Shown: piece by piece, positions 45,509 to 53,759 of the stretch
Layout: every line of letters starts with the position of its first letter
Numbering within the stretch: the first letter of the stretch is position 1
Origin: Streptomyces phaeofaciens
GTDB taxonomy: Bacteria > Actinomycetota > Actinomycetes > Streptomycetales > Streptomycetaceae
Direction of reading: 5' to 3'
Length of the DNA: 64,000 nt
Assembly (NCBI RefSeq): GCF_014648915.1
Contig: NZ_BMSA01000005.1
Coordinates: forward strand, 186,001-250,000
Made by a program: the position numbers and the translations under genes
Notes under the pieces: generated by a model
What the model was told of the DNA's origin: nothing
Databases searched by the model: none
The model's input: only the letters and a program-made list of their open reading frames with translations

Positions 45509-45970
45509 TCACGCCATGCCGAGCTTGGCGAAGATCAGCGCCATCCACCGGTCCGGCCGCTCCAGCGGCTCGAAGCCCGCCTTCTCGTACACCCCGTGCG
45601 CGTCGTGCGTGGCGAGCAGGATCCGGCGCAGCCCGTACGGCCGCAGATGGTCGCGCACGGTGCCGGCGAGGGCCGTGCCGATGCCCCTGCCCCGCGCCGC
45701 CGGGTCCACGTACACGTCGCACAGCCAGGCGAAGGTCGCGAGGTCGGTGACCACACGCGCGTAGGCGACCTGCGCGCCCGACGCCGTGTCGTACACGCCG
45801 AAGTTCAGCGACCCGGCGATCGCCCGGTCCTGCTTCTCGCGCTCCCGCCCGAGCGCCCAGTACGCGTCGGTCGACAGCCAGTGGTGCACGCGCGCGGCGT
45901 CGATACGGGCGGGGTCGGCGGAGATCTCGTAGCCCTCGGCGAGGGCCGGGGTGTCGTTCATGACCGTCAT
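45509..45970 (-). CDS. GNAT acetyltransferase
   Basis: 153 residues. Acetyl-CoA loop VYVDPAARGRGIGTALAGTVRDHL, then LATHDAHGVYEKAGFEPLERPDRWM. The middle FAWLCDVYVDPAARG and the final DRWM pattern resemble the YhbS/ElaA-like small acetyltransferases. The ATG at 45970 has GAGGATC eight bases upstream; an ATG three codons later is possible. It is 24 bases after the MocR-type gene on the same strand and may be transcribed with it. Confidence 0.85.
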   Translation of the reverse strand: MTVMNDTPALAEGYEISADPARIDAARVHHWLSTDAYWALGREREKQDRAIAGSLNFGVYDTASGAQVAYARVVTDLATFAWLCDVYVDPAARGRGIGTALAGTVRDHLRPYGLRRILLATHDAHGVYEKAGFEPLERPDRWMALIFAKLGMA

Positions 45971-45994
45971 GGCGGGATCCTCACAGCCCGACGC

Positions 45995-47479
45995 TCACCT
46001 CGTCGAACGGATTCCGGGGAACACCTCGTCGCAGGCCGCCCGCAGCCGCCGTACGCCTTCCGTGATCTCCCGCGTCCCCGCGACCGCCGCGAAGCTCAGG
46101 CGGACGTGGGCGGCGGGGGGTTCGGCGCTGAAGTAGGGCCGGCCGGGGGTGAGGGCGACGCCGGCGCGCAGGGCGGCGGCGGTGAAGGCGGCCTCTCCCC
46201 CGGCGCCGAAGGCCTCGGAGGTGTCCCCGGTGCCGTCGGGCAGCCGCAGCCAGAGGTGGTAGCCGCCGGCCGGGATGTGCGGGAGGGCGAGTTCGGGCAG
46301 CTCCAGGGCGAGCGCGGAGGCCATCGTGTCCCGGCGGGCCCGCAGCTCGGCGGCGACGGCCCGCAGATGGCGGGGCCAGGCGGGCGAGCCGACGAGTTCC
46401 AGGGCCGCCTCCTGGAGCGGGCGGGGCACGAAGAAGGAGTCGACGACCTGGATCGCGCGCAGCCGTTCCAGCGCGGGTCCGCGGGCGGCCAGCGCGCAGA
46501 CCCGGAAGCTGGGCGAGGTCGCCTTGGTGAGCGAGCCGACGTGGACGACGACTCCGTCGGGGTCGTCGGCGGCGAGCGGGCGGGGCAGCGGACCGGCGTC
46601 CTCGTGCGCGAGCCGCCGTACGAAGTCGTCCTCGACGACGAAGGCGCCGGCCTCCCGCGCGATGCGCAGCACCTCGGCGCGCCGGCCGGGGGCGAGCACG
46701 GCGCCGGTCGGGTTCTGGAAGAGGGGCTGGCAGACGAACACCCGGGCGCCGGTGGCCCGGAACGCGTCGGCGAGCAGCTCCGGTCTCACTCCCTCGGGGT
46801 CCACCGGGACCGGTACCGGGCGCAGTCCCGCCGAGCGGGCGATGGCGAGCATGCCGGGGTAGGTGGGCGACTCGACGAGGACCGGCGCGCCGGGCGGGGC
46901 GAGGGCGCGCAGGGCGGTGGTGAGCGCCGCCTGGCCGCCGGCGGCGACCAGTACCTCGGCCGCCGTCACACCGCCGCCGATGGTGCGCGCGAACCACTCC
47001 CGCAGCTCGGGCAGGCCCTCCACCGGCGGCCGGCCCCAGGCGCCGGGCCGCCGTCCGGCCCGGGCCAGGGCGGCGGACATCGCGCGCTCCGGCTGGAGCG
47101 AGGGGTGCAGATAGCCGCCGTTGAACTCGATCACGCCGGGCGGCGGGGCGGCCAGCGAGACCGTGACACCGGAGGCGTCGACCGAGCGCGGGACGAGGTC
47201 GGCTGCCCCGTCCGCGCTGAGCGCGACCTCCTGCCAGGAGGTGTCCCTCGCCGACGGGGCCGCGGGGCGCGGCCGGGCCCGGAAGGCGCCGGCGCCGGGG
47301 CGGGTCACCACCAGCCCCTCGGCGGCCAGCTGCGCCAGCGCCCGCGAGACGGTCACGGGGCTCACCCGGAACCGTTCGACCAGGGCCCGGCTCGACGGGA
47401 GCTTTCCACCCGGAGAGTAGCGGTCCAGCTCTTGCCGCAGCTGATTCGCCAGGTCACCGACACTGCTACGCTCGTGCAT
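45995..47479 (-). CDS. MocR-type GntR regulator with aminotransferase domain
   Basis: 494 residues. Residues ~7-70 are a GntR winged helix (GGKLPSSRALVERFRVSPVTVSRALAQLAAEGLVVTRPGAGAF). The rest is a class I PLP-fold with NPTGAVLAPGRRAEVL, VVEDDFVRRL and the PLP lysine in VGSLTKATSPSFRVC. MocR proteins use PLP or an aldimine as effector and usually control a neighbouring transporter or PLP gene. The neighbour here is the divergent EamA exporter. The ATG at 47479 is fixed, because the helix-turn-helix begins right after it. Confidence 0.9.
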   Translation of the reverse strand: MHERSSVGDLANQLRQELDRYSPGGKLPSSRALVERFRVSPVTVSRALAQLAAEGLVVTRPGAGAFRARPRPAAPSARDTSWQEVALSADGAADLVPRSVDASGVTVSLAAPPPGVIEFNGGYLHPSLQPERAMSAALARAGRRPGAWGRPPVEGLPELREWFARTIGGGVTAAEVLVAAGGQAALTTALRALAPPGAPVLVESPTYPGMLAIARSAGLRPVPVPVDPEGVRPELLADAFRATGARVFVCQPLFQNPTGAVLAPGRRAEVLRIAREAGAFVVEDDFVRRLAHEDAGPLPRPLAADDPDGVVVHVGSLTKATSPSFRVCALAARGPALERLRAIQVVDSFFVPRPLQEAALELVGSPAWPRHLRAVAAELRARRDTMASALALELPELALPHIPAGGYHLWLRLPDGTGDTSEAFGAGGEAAFTAAALRAGVALTPGRPYFSAEPPAAHVRLSFAAVAGTREITEGVRRLRAACDEVFPGIRSTR

Positions 47480-47501
47480 GAAGACACAGAGTAGCGCTAC
47501 T
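47467..47501. promoter_or_regulatory. Compact divergent promoter with overlapping starts
   Basis: TACGCT (47467-47472) lies five bases before the plus-strand ATG (47478-47480). TACTCT (complement of 47488-47493) lies eight bases before the minus-strand ATG (47477-47479). The start codons share two bases in CATG. A 12-bp palindrome AGTAGCGCTACT (47490-47501) overlaps the minus -10 and is the likely MocR operator. Confidence 0.6.
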
Positions 47502-48413
47502 GCCAGACCTGCGATAGCGGTCACCAGCCCGCACCCGCCGGCCACCACCCCGCACCCGACGGGCCTCGGCACCCTCCAGGCCGCCCTCGGCGTGGTCGCC
47601 TTCTCCCTGACCTTCCCCGCCACCGCCTGGGGGCTCGAAGGGTTCGGCCCCTGGTCGCTGGTGGCCGTGCGCTGTGTCCTCGCCGGGCTGATCGCGGGCG
47701 GATGCCTGCTCGCCCTGCGGGTGCCGCTGCCCGCCCGGCGGCACTGGACCGGGCTCGCCGTGGTGGCCGCCGGGGTGGTCGTCGGCTTCCCGCTGCTCAG
47801 CACGCTGGCGCTGGGGACGTCCACCACCGCGCACGCCGCCGTGGTCGTCGGGCTGCTCCCGCTGACCACCGCGCTGCTGTCCGCCCTGCGGGTCGGCACC
47901 CGTCCCTCGCACACCTTCTGGGCGGCGGCCCTGGTCGGCGCGTGCGCGGTGATGGCCTTCACCGTGCAGCAGAGCGGCGGCGCCCTCACCACCGCCGACC
48001 TGTACCTGTTCGCGGCGCTGCTGGTGTGCGCGGCCGGATACACCGAGGGCGGCCGGCTGGCCCGGGTGATGCCGGGCTGGCAGGTCATCGGCTGGGCGCT
48101 GGTGTTCTGCCTGCCGCTGACCGTGCCCGGCGCGGCCCTCGCGCTCGCCCACGAGCCGGTCCGGCTGACGGCGCACAGCGTGACGGGGCTGCTGTGGGTC
48201 GCGGCGGGCTCGCAGTTCCTCGGCCTGGTCGTCTGGTACCGGGGCATGGCCGCCATCGGCATTCCGAAGGCCAGCCAGTTGCAGTTGGCGCAGCCCCTGC
48301 TCACACTGGTGTGGTCGGTGCTGCTGCTGGGCGAGCACCTGACGGTGGCCGCCCCGTTGACGGCGGCGGCGGTCCTCGTCTGTATCGCCGTCACCCAGCG
48401 GGCGCGTGGCTGA
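47478..48413 (+). CDS. EamA/DMT-family exporter
   Basis: 311 residues with about ten membrane helices in two EamA halves (QAALGVVAFSLTFPATAWGLEG ... ; GQLV-type second half LWVAAGSQFLGLVVWYRGMAAIG). The signature QLQLAQPLLTLVWSVLLLGEHLT near the end is typical. Members export amino acids, vitamins or metabolites. There is no other in-frame start before the first helix, so the ATG overlapping the MocR start codon must be used and the mRNA is probably leaderless. Confidence 0.88.
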   Translation: MKTQSSATARPAIAVTSPHPPATTPHPTGLGTLQAALGVVAFSLTFPATAWGLEGFGPWSLVAVRCVLAGLIAGGCLLALRVPLPARRHWTGLAVVAAGVVVGFPLLSTLALGTSTTAHAAVVVGLLPLTTALLSALRVGTRPSHTFWAAALVGACAVMAFTVQQSGGALTTADLYLFAALLVCAAGYTEGGRLARVMPGWQVIGWALVFCLPLTVPGAALALAHEPVRLTAHSVTGLLWVAAGSQFLGLVVWYRGMAAIGIPKASQLQLAQPLLTLVWSVLLLGEHLTVAAPLTAAAVLVCIAVTQRARG

Positions 48414-48453
48414 GCGGGCGGCCGCACGGCCCCTGCCCGGCACCTCGGCGCGC

Positions 48454-48473
48454 CCGTGGCCCTCGGGCCACGG
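48454..48473 (+). terminator. Terminator after the EamA exporter
   Basis: Stem CCGTGGCCC / GGGCCACGG with a minimal loop, 41 bases after the stop. Confidence 0.65.
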
Positions 48474-48509
48474 ACCGCTGCTCCCGCACTCGGTGAGGAG
48501 GCTCCTAGG

Positions 48510-48716
48510 ATGCGTGCAACCGTGGGTGACCAGCTTGTCCAGCACGGCAGGGTGGTCGGCCAACACGACAAGGTCGGCGAGATCGTGGAAGTCATGGGCC
48601 AGGCGGGCACCCCCCCGTACCGTGTCCGCTTCGAGGACGGGCACGTGGGCGTGTGCGCCCCCGGCCCCGACACCGAGATCCGCCACAAGGAGACCGGGCC
48701 GTCGATGGGGCGGTAG
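48510..48716 (+). CDS. DUF1918 small beta-barrel protein
   Basis: 68 residues. The sequence MRATVGDQLVQHGRVVG ... EIVEVMGQAGTPPYRVRFEDGH ... EIRHKE matches the actinobacterial DUF1918 family, an SH3-like small barrel of unknown function. GAGGAG lies upstream (48496-48501) of the ATG at 48510. Confidence 0.85.
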   Translation: MRATVGDQLVQHGRVVGQHDKVGEIVEVMGQAGTPPYRVRFEDGHVGVCAPGPDTEIRHKETGPSMGR

Positions 48717-48736
48717 GCCGGCCGGTCGACGGACGG

Positions 48737-49963
48737 TCAGCTCGGGGGCTTCGCCGGCTGCGTGTAGTGGCCGGCGACCACCCGTGACATCGCCCCGATC
48801 CGGTTCGCCGTCACGTCCTTGGCGGCGAAGAACACATGCCCGCGCGCCTGCGGGTACTTCTTCGCGAGCGTCAGGTGCCGGGTCAGCTCGGCCGGGTCCT
48901 GCCAGGCGGCGCCCTGGCCCGCGGCACCCGCCCGGTACAGGGCCTCGCCGAGGTACAGCCGGGTGCGGCTGCCCTTCACCACGTCCGCCCACCACGGCAC
49001 CAGCTCGGCGTAGTCGGCGGCGGAGTTCCCGATGTGCCAGTACAGCTGCGGGACGATGTAGTCGATCCAGCCGTTCTTCACCCACTTCCGGGTGTCGGCG
49101 TGGATGTCGTCGTACGACTGCAACGCCCTGGTGTCCGAGCCGCGGGAGTCGGTGGAGGCGTTGCGCCACACCCCGAAGGGGCTGATCCCGAACTGGGTGG
49201 CGGGCCGTACGGCCTTGATCCGGGCAGCCGTCTCCAGCACCAGCCGGTCGATGTTGTCGCGCCGCCACGCGGCCCGGTTGGAGAAGGCACCGCCGTGGGC
49301 GTCGTAGGCCGCGTCGTCGTCGAAGCTCTGGCCGGCCACCGGGTACGGGTAGAAGTAGTCGTCGAAGTGCACCGCGTCGACCGGGTACTTCTTCACCGCG
49401 TCCATCATCGCGTCCTGGACGAACGCGCGGACCTTCGGCAGCCCGGGGTTGTAGTAGAGCTTCCCGCCGTACGTCACCACCCAGTCGGGGTGCTTGCGCG
49501 CCGGGTGGGAGGCGACCAGCCTGGTGCGGTCGGTGTGGGTGGCGACCCGGTACGGGTTGAACCAGGCGTGCAGTTGGAGGCCCCGCGCGTGTGCCTCCGC
49601 GACCGCCGTGCCCAGCGGATCCCAGCCCGGCGCCTTGCCCTGGGTCCCGGTGAGGACCTGCGACCAGGGTTCGTACGACGACGGCCACAGCGCGTCGGCC
49701 GTGGGCCGCACCTGGAAGACCACCGTGTTGAGCCGGTTGCGGGCCGCCACGTCGAGCCAGCCGATCAGTTCCCTGCGCTGCGCGGCGGCGGTCATCCCCG
49801 CGCGCGACGGCCAGTCGCGGTTGCCCACCGTGGCCAGCCACATGCCGCGCATCTCGGTGGTGGCCGCCCCGCGGCCGTCCGCCCGGGGAGCGGCCACCGC
49901 GCCCGTCGTGGTGAACGCCGACAGCGCGGCCAGCGCGAACGCCCGCCGGGTCACTCGCCCCAT
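48737..49963 (-). CDS. Secreted GH10-like (DUF187/YngK) glycoside hydrolase
   Basis: 408 residues. A twin-arginine signal (GRVTRRAFALAALSAFTTTGAVAA) directs export. The body matches the glycosyl-hydrolase-like 10 family: EMRGMWLATVGNRDWPS, NTVVFQVRPTADALWPSSYEPWS, LHAWFNPYRVA, VDAVHFDDYFYPYP, GISPFGVWRN, DYIVPQLYWHIG. Homologues cut cell-wall or extracellular polysaccharides, but the substrate is not settled. The ATG at 49963 has GGGGG six bases upstream; a GTG one codon earlier is also open. Convergent with DUF1918. Confidence 0.88.
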   Translation of the reverse strand: MGRVTRRAFALAALSAFTTTGAVAAPRADGRGAATTEMRGMWLATVGNRDWPSRAGMTAAAQRRELIGWLDVAARNRLNTVVFQVRPTADALWPSSYEPWSQVLTGTQGKAPGWDPLGTAVAEAHARGLQLHAWFNPYRVATHTDRTRLVASHPARKHPDWVVTYGGKLYYNPGLPKVRAFVQDAMMDAVKKYPVDAVHFDDYFYPYPVAGQSFDDDAAYDAHGGAFSNRAAWRRDNIDRLVLETAARIKAVRPATQFGISPFGVWRNASTDSRGSDTRALQSYDDIHADTRKWVKNGWIDYIVPQLYWHIGNSAADYAELVPWWADVVKGSRTRLYLGEALYRAGAAGQGAAWQDPAELTRHLTLAKKYPQARGHVFFAAKDVTANRIGAMSRVVAGHYTQPAKPPS

Positions 49964-50155
49964 CACACACCCCCATCACTCAGCGGATCCGTTCGGTCAC
50001 GGATCGTCTCCGCGCACAGCATGCACCCACCCCGACGATCGATCATCGATACTTGCTAGTAACGTGCACGATCGGAGCAGGCCGTCCGGGACCCGGCGAA
50101 CCTGCCCCGGGCATCGATGCGTCAGCGTCAGAAAAGGGCCAGAAAAGAGGACGAT

Positions 50156-51028
50156 GTGACGGGCATCCCAGCGGGAGACATCTCACGCGTCGGAGTGGTG
50201 GGCTGCGGCCAGATGGGGGCGGGCATCGCCGAGGTCTGCGCGCGCGCCGGCCTCGACGTCAAGGTCGCCGAGACCACCGGCGAGGCCCTGGAGATCGGCC
50301 GTACCCGGCTGTTCAACTCCCTGGCCAAGGCCGCCGAACGGGGCAAGATCAGCGCGGAGGAGCGGGACGCGACCCTGGCGCGCCTCAGCTTCACCACCGA
50401 CCTCGGCGAGTTCGCCGACCGCGACCTCGTGATCGAGGCCGTCGTGGAGAACGAGCAGGTCAAGACCGAGATCTTCCAGGTTCTCGACCAGGTGATGACC
50501 CGCCCGGACGCGATCCTGGCCTCCAACACCTCCTCCATCCCGCTGGTGAAGCTGGCGGTCGCCACCTCGCGGCCCGACCAGGTCGTCGGCATCCACTTCT
50601 TCAACCCGGCGCCGGTGCAGCAGCTCGTCGAGCTGATCCCCGCGCTGACCACCTCCGAGGGCACGCTCAGCCGGGCCCAGCTGTTCGCCGAGAAGGTGCT
50701 GGGCAAGCACGCGATCCGCGCCCAGGACCGCTCCGGCTTCGTGGTGAACGCGCTGCTGATCCCCTACCTGCTCTCCGCGATCCGGATGTTCGAGACGGGC
50801 ATCGCCAGCCGCGAGGACATCGACAACGGCATGGAGATGGGCTGCGCCCACCCGATGGGCCCGCTGAAGCTGTCCGACCTGATCGGCCTGGACACGGTCG
50901 CCTCGGTGGCGGCCTCGATGTACGACGAGTACAAGGAGCCGCTGTACGCCGCTCCCCCGCTGCTCCAGCGCATGGTCGACGCGGGCCGGCTGGGCCGCAA
51001 GACCGGCTCGGGCTTCTACGCGTACTGA
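50156..51028 (+). CDS. 3-hydroxybutyryl-CoA dehydrogenase
   Basis: 290 residues. NAD-binding Rossmann motif VGVVGCGQMGAGIAEVCARAG; catalytic His in VGIHFFNPAPVQQLVEL; Ser and Asn in LASNTSSIPLV and SGFVVNALLIPYL; C-terminal dimer domain MGPLKLSDLIGLD. Oxidises or reduces 3-hydroxyacyl-CoA in fatty-acid or PHB-type metabolism. The GTG at 50156 has AGAGG six bases upstream. A near-palindrome TACTTGCTAGTA (50050-50061) lies 95 bases upstream and may be an operator of a fatty-acid regulator. Confidence 0.92.
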   Translation: MTGIPAGDISRVGVVGCGQMGAGIAEVCARAGLDVKVAETTGEALEIGRTRLFNSLAKAAERGKISAEERDATLARLSFTTDLGEFADRDLVIEAVVENEQVKTEIFQVLDQVMTRPDAILASNTSSIPLVKLAVATSRPDQVVGIHFFNPAPVQQLVELIPALTTSEGTLSRAQLFAEKVLGKHAIRAQDRSGFVVNALLIPYLLSAIRMFETGIASREDIDNGMEMGCAHPMGPLKLSDLIGLDTVASVAASMYDEYKEPLYAAPPLLQRMVDAGRLGRKTGSGFYAY

Positions 51029-51047
51029 CGGCCGGCGGCACGTCGAA

Positions 51048-51079
51048 CGGGCCCGGCGCTCTGCGGAGCGCCGGGCCCG
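51048..51079 (+). terminator. Terminator of the hydroxyacyl-CoA dehydrogenase gene
   Basis: Perfect 14-bp stem CGGGCCCGGCGCTC / GAGCGCCGGGCCCG with loop TGCG, 19 bases after the stop, followed by GTGTTT. Confidence 0.9.
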
Positions 51080-51201
51080 CGTGTTTCACACCCCGTGCGC
51101 ACCCCGGGCCCGCATATGCCGCGCGCACACGCTCCCCGGCGGTCCACCCGCCGAGTTGACTCATCATGCGCATGCAAGGGATGCGGTGGCGCACCGCTCG
51201 G

Positions 51202-51290
51202 CCTGCGCGACCTTGCCCGAACCTGTCCGACCTGCCTGATCCTGTCCGACCTGCCCGAACCTGTCCGACCTGTCCGGCCCCGTCCGATCA
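51202..51290. repeat. 19-bp degenerate tandem repeat
   Basis: About four units of CCTGTCCGACCTGCCCGAA with single-base changes, ending ten bases before the ribosome-binding site of the next gene. Confidence 0.8.
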
Positions 51291-51307
51291 CGGAAAGGAG
51301 TGGACCA

Positions 51308-51565
51308 GTGACCGCCGACCCGGAGCATCCCGTGGTCCATGGAGAAGTCGCAGAGTTACGTCGTCGCCTCGACGTGGCGTACGCCCGCGTCGAAGGAGGA
51401 CTGGCCCTGCTCAGTCATCGCACCGAGGAGACCGCCAAGGAACTGGACGAGCTGAACACCCGCATGATCTCGCTGGAACACACACGCTGGCCGCTCCCCT
51501 CGCTCGCCGCGCTCACGGCCCTGGGCGCCCTCGTCGTGACGATCTGGCAGGCCCTGGCCCGCTGA
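51308..51565 (+). CDS. Small coiled-coil protein with C-terminal membrane anchor
   Basis: 85 residues. Residues ~12-55 form an amphipathic helix likely to be a coiled coil (VAELRRRLDVAYARVEGGLALLSHRTEETAKELDELNTRMISLE). Residues ~60-80 are a membrane segment (LPSLAALTALGALVVTIWQAL). GGAAAGGAG seven bases before the GTG at 51308 gives a strong start. Tail-anchored topology is likely. Unknown function. Confidence 0.78.
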   Translation: MTADPEHPVVHGEVAELRRRLDVAYARVEGGLALLSHRTEETAKELDELNTRMISLEHTRWPLPSLAALTALGALVVTIWQALAR

Positions 51566-51570
51566 CCGCG

Positions 51571-52107
51571 CTACTCCCCGGCGAGCCTGAGATGGTGCAA
51601 CAGCATCAACGCGGCCGCCATGTTGGCGGCCGGGACCTCCCCCCGGGCGACCAGGTCCGGGACGAGCTTGAGGGGGACCCATTCCCTGCGGTCCGACTCG
51701 AAGTCGTCCACGGGGTGTCCGACGTACTCGCCCTCCTCCGCCCAGTAGATGTGGTGGACGGCGTCGGTGAGACCGTTGGACGGTTCCACGCTCATGAGGT
51801 GGCGCAGAGGCCCCGGTCGCCAGCCGGTCTCCTCCTCCAGTTCCCTGGCGGCCGCGCCGGCGAGCTCCTCACCGTCCTCGACGACGCCCGCCGCGAGTTC
51901 CCAGCCCCAGCTGTCGGTGATGAACCGGTGGCGCCACAGCAGCAGCACCTCGTTCGCCTCGTTGATCACCGTGGCCACGGCGACGGGCCGCAGCCGTATG
52001 AGGAAGTGGTCGAGGTGCCGGCCGTTCGGCAGCTCGACATCGGCCAGGTTGACGCTGAACCAGCGGTTTTCATACACAGTTTGTTCGTTCTGTTTCGTCC
52101 ACTGCAC
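51571..52107 (-). CDS. Nudix hydrolase, ADP-ribose pyrophosphatase-like
   Basis: 178 residues. The Nudix box is complete: GVVEDGEELAGAAARELEEETGW fits GX5EX7REUXEEXGU. N-terminal strands (YENRWFSVNLADVELPNGRHLDHFLIRLRPVAV) resemble ADP-ribose and nucleotide-sugar hydrolases. The GTG at 52107 has GGAAGGTGG upstream. It lies 86 bases downstream of the NsdA-like regulator, same strand. Confidence 0.9.
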   Translation of the reverse strand: MQWTKQNEQTVYENRWFSVNLADVELPNGRHLDHFLIRLRPVAVATVINEANEVLLLWRHRFITDSWGWELAAGVVEDGEELAGAAARELEEETGWRPGPLRHLMSVEPSNGLTDAVHHIYWAEEGEYVGHPVDDFESDRREWVPLKLVPDLVARGEVPAANMAAALMLLHHLRLAGE

Positions 52108-52193
52108 GGTTCTGCCACCTTCCGTTGAGTAAGTGGCAATATCGCAGCAGGGACTGAGCCTCGCCGGTGTTCGGGTTCCCGCTCCGCACGGTT

Positions 52194-53534
52194 CTACAGC
52201 GGTACGCGCAGCGCCCCGTCGATGAGTTCGGCGGCCTCGGACGTACCGGCACAGCCGCTGCGGACGAGGTGTTCGCGCACCGCCCGGAGTCTGTCGCGCA
52301 GCCGCTGGGACTCCATCCCCCGGGCCTGTTCGGCCATCTGCACGGCGGTGACCACCGCCTTGTCCGCATGACCCTGGCGCAGCTCGATCGTGCTGAGCAT
52401 GGCGAGCCGGTGCACCCGGCCCCGGTCGTGCGCCGGGTTGTCGACGGCGGCCAGGGCGTGCTCGGCGGCCGCGCCGATCTCGCCGAGGCTGAGCAGCGCC
52501 TCCGCCACCTGGACGTTGACCAGACCCGGCTGGACATAGCCCGTCTCGTCGGGCTCGCGCCCCCGCCGGATGCGTTCGGCGGCCGTCTCCGCCCGCCGGA
52601 TGCACGACAGCGCACTCGTGCCGTCACCGAGGTGGGCGTACGCCTTGGCCTGCATCGCGTACAGATCGGAGGCGAGCGCCGGGGTGATGTGCCGGCCGGC
52701 CGCCCGCAGCGCGGCCTCCGCGAAGGCGACGGCCTGCCGGAACTCCTTCATGAACAGCGACTGGTTGACGAGCAGCGCGATCACGTACGCGCCAAGTCCC
52801 CGGTCCCCGCTGGCCTTCGCCAGCCGCAGCGCCTGGTGGAAGTAGCGCTGGGCGAGGCCGTGCGCGTCGGAGTCGTAGGCGCAGATGCCCGCGACGGCCA
52901 CCAACCCGCCCGTGGCGCGGTGCAGCTGACGCCCCGTCTCGTCGGTGTAGCTGCCGCGCAGCAGCGGGGCCGCCTCGGCGTTGAGGAAGCCGACGATCCG
53001 GCTGCGGGTCGCGATGCCGCCGGCCTTGCGGTACATCTGCTCGTAGTGGGTACGGGCGGCGCGCAGCATCTCGATGTCGGCGGAGGTCACCCGGTGCCGG
53101 CCGCCCCGGGAGACGTCCTGGTCCTCCGGCGGGTTCTCCCACTCCCACACGGGCATCACGGCGGGCGTCCCGGTCACGGCGGGCGCGCCGAGGAGGTGCG
53201 GGCGCTGCTGCTCGTCGGAGCGCCACAGGGCGGTGGCCCGCTCGACGAAGCCGGAGAGGGAGGTGCCGTGCGGGGCGGACGGCTCGCCCGGGACGCCGAG
53301 GCCGATGTCGTCGAGGGTGACCGGCCGGTGCAGCCGCCCCGCGAGGACCTCGCAGATCAGGTCGGGCACCTGCCCGCGCGGCCGCTGGCCCTTCAGCCAC
53401 CGGGCCACCGCCGTGTGCTCGTAGCGCAGCGCGAGTCCGCGCGCCCGTCCGGCCTGGTTGACGTGGGCGGCGAGGCCCGCGTGCGAGACGCCCGCCTCGT
53501 CGAGAATCGCGTCGAGCAGAGTGTTGGGCTGCAT
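52194..53534 (-). CDS. NsdA-like TPR regulatory protein
   Basis: 446 residues. The N-terminal ~75 residues (LDAILDEAGVSHAGLAAHVNQAG ... YEHTAVARWLKGQRPRGQVPDLI) resemble a helix-turn-helix, and the rest (~160-440) is a set of TPR-like helical hairpins. The arrangement matches the Streptomyces NsdA family, whose founder represses sporulation and antibiotic production; this is a paralogue and its role is not shown. The ATG at 53534 has GGGGGG nearby. A perfect palindrome lies 47 bases upstream. Confidence 0.78.
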   Translation of the reverse strand: MQPNTLLDAILDEAGVSHAGLAAHVNQAGRARGLALRYEHTAVARWLKGQRPRGQVPDLICEVLAGRLHRPVTLDDIGLGVPGEPSAPHGTSLSGFVERATALWRSDEQQRPHLLGAPAVTGTPAVMPVWEWENPPEDQDVSRGGRHRVTSADIEMLRAARTHYEQMYRKAGGIATRSRIVGFLNAEAAPLLRGSYTDETGRQLHRATGGLVAVAGICAYDSDAHGLAQRYFHQALRLAKASGDRGLGAYVIALLVNQSLFMKEFRQAVAFAEAALRAAGRHITPALASDLYAMQAKAYAHLGDGTSALSCIRRAETAAERIRRGREPDETGYVQPGLVNVQVAEALLSLGEIGAAAEHALAAVDNPAHDRGRVHRLAMLSTIELRQGHADKAVVTAVQMAEQARGMESQRLRDRLRAVREHLVRSGCAGTSEAAELIDGALRVPL

Positions 53535-53580
53535 TGGGTGCCCCCCGGTGCCTCGGTGCCGTCAGACTAGTGGGTCCGTC

Positions 53581-53597
53581 TTCACACGGGGTGTGAA
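53581..53597. promoter_or_regulatory. 17-bp palindrome upstream of the NsdA-like gene
   Basis: TTCACAC-GGG-GTGTGAA, perfect. It overlaps the -35 position of a possible minus-strand promoter whose -10 is TAGTCT (complement of 53565-53570). Candidate operator. Confidence 0.5.
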
Positions 53598-53677
53598 CGG
53601 AGTGCGCGTATCCACGCTGTACGCGCGCTGTCGCTGAGCGTTTCCAGCCGGTTGACTGAAATGCCTCGCAAGAGGTT

Positions 53678-53719
53678 CGCCGGGCCGTCGGCTCCCCCTC
53701 AAAAAGCGACGGCCCGGCG
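53678..53719 (-). terminator. Terminator of the PP2C phosphatase gene
   Basis: Perfect 13-bp stem CGCCGGGCCGTCG / CGACGGCCCGGCG, 16-base loop containing CTTTTTG on the minus strand; 40 bases after the stop. Confidence 0.75.
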
Positions 53720-53759
53720 ATGCGCTCCGCGGGGTGGGCGTGGCCACGATGCGTCGTGG

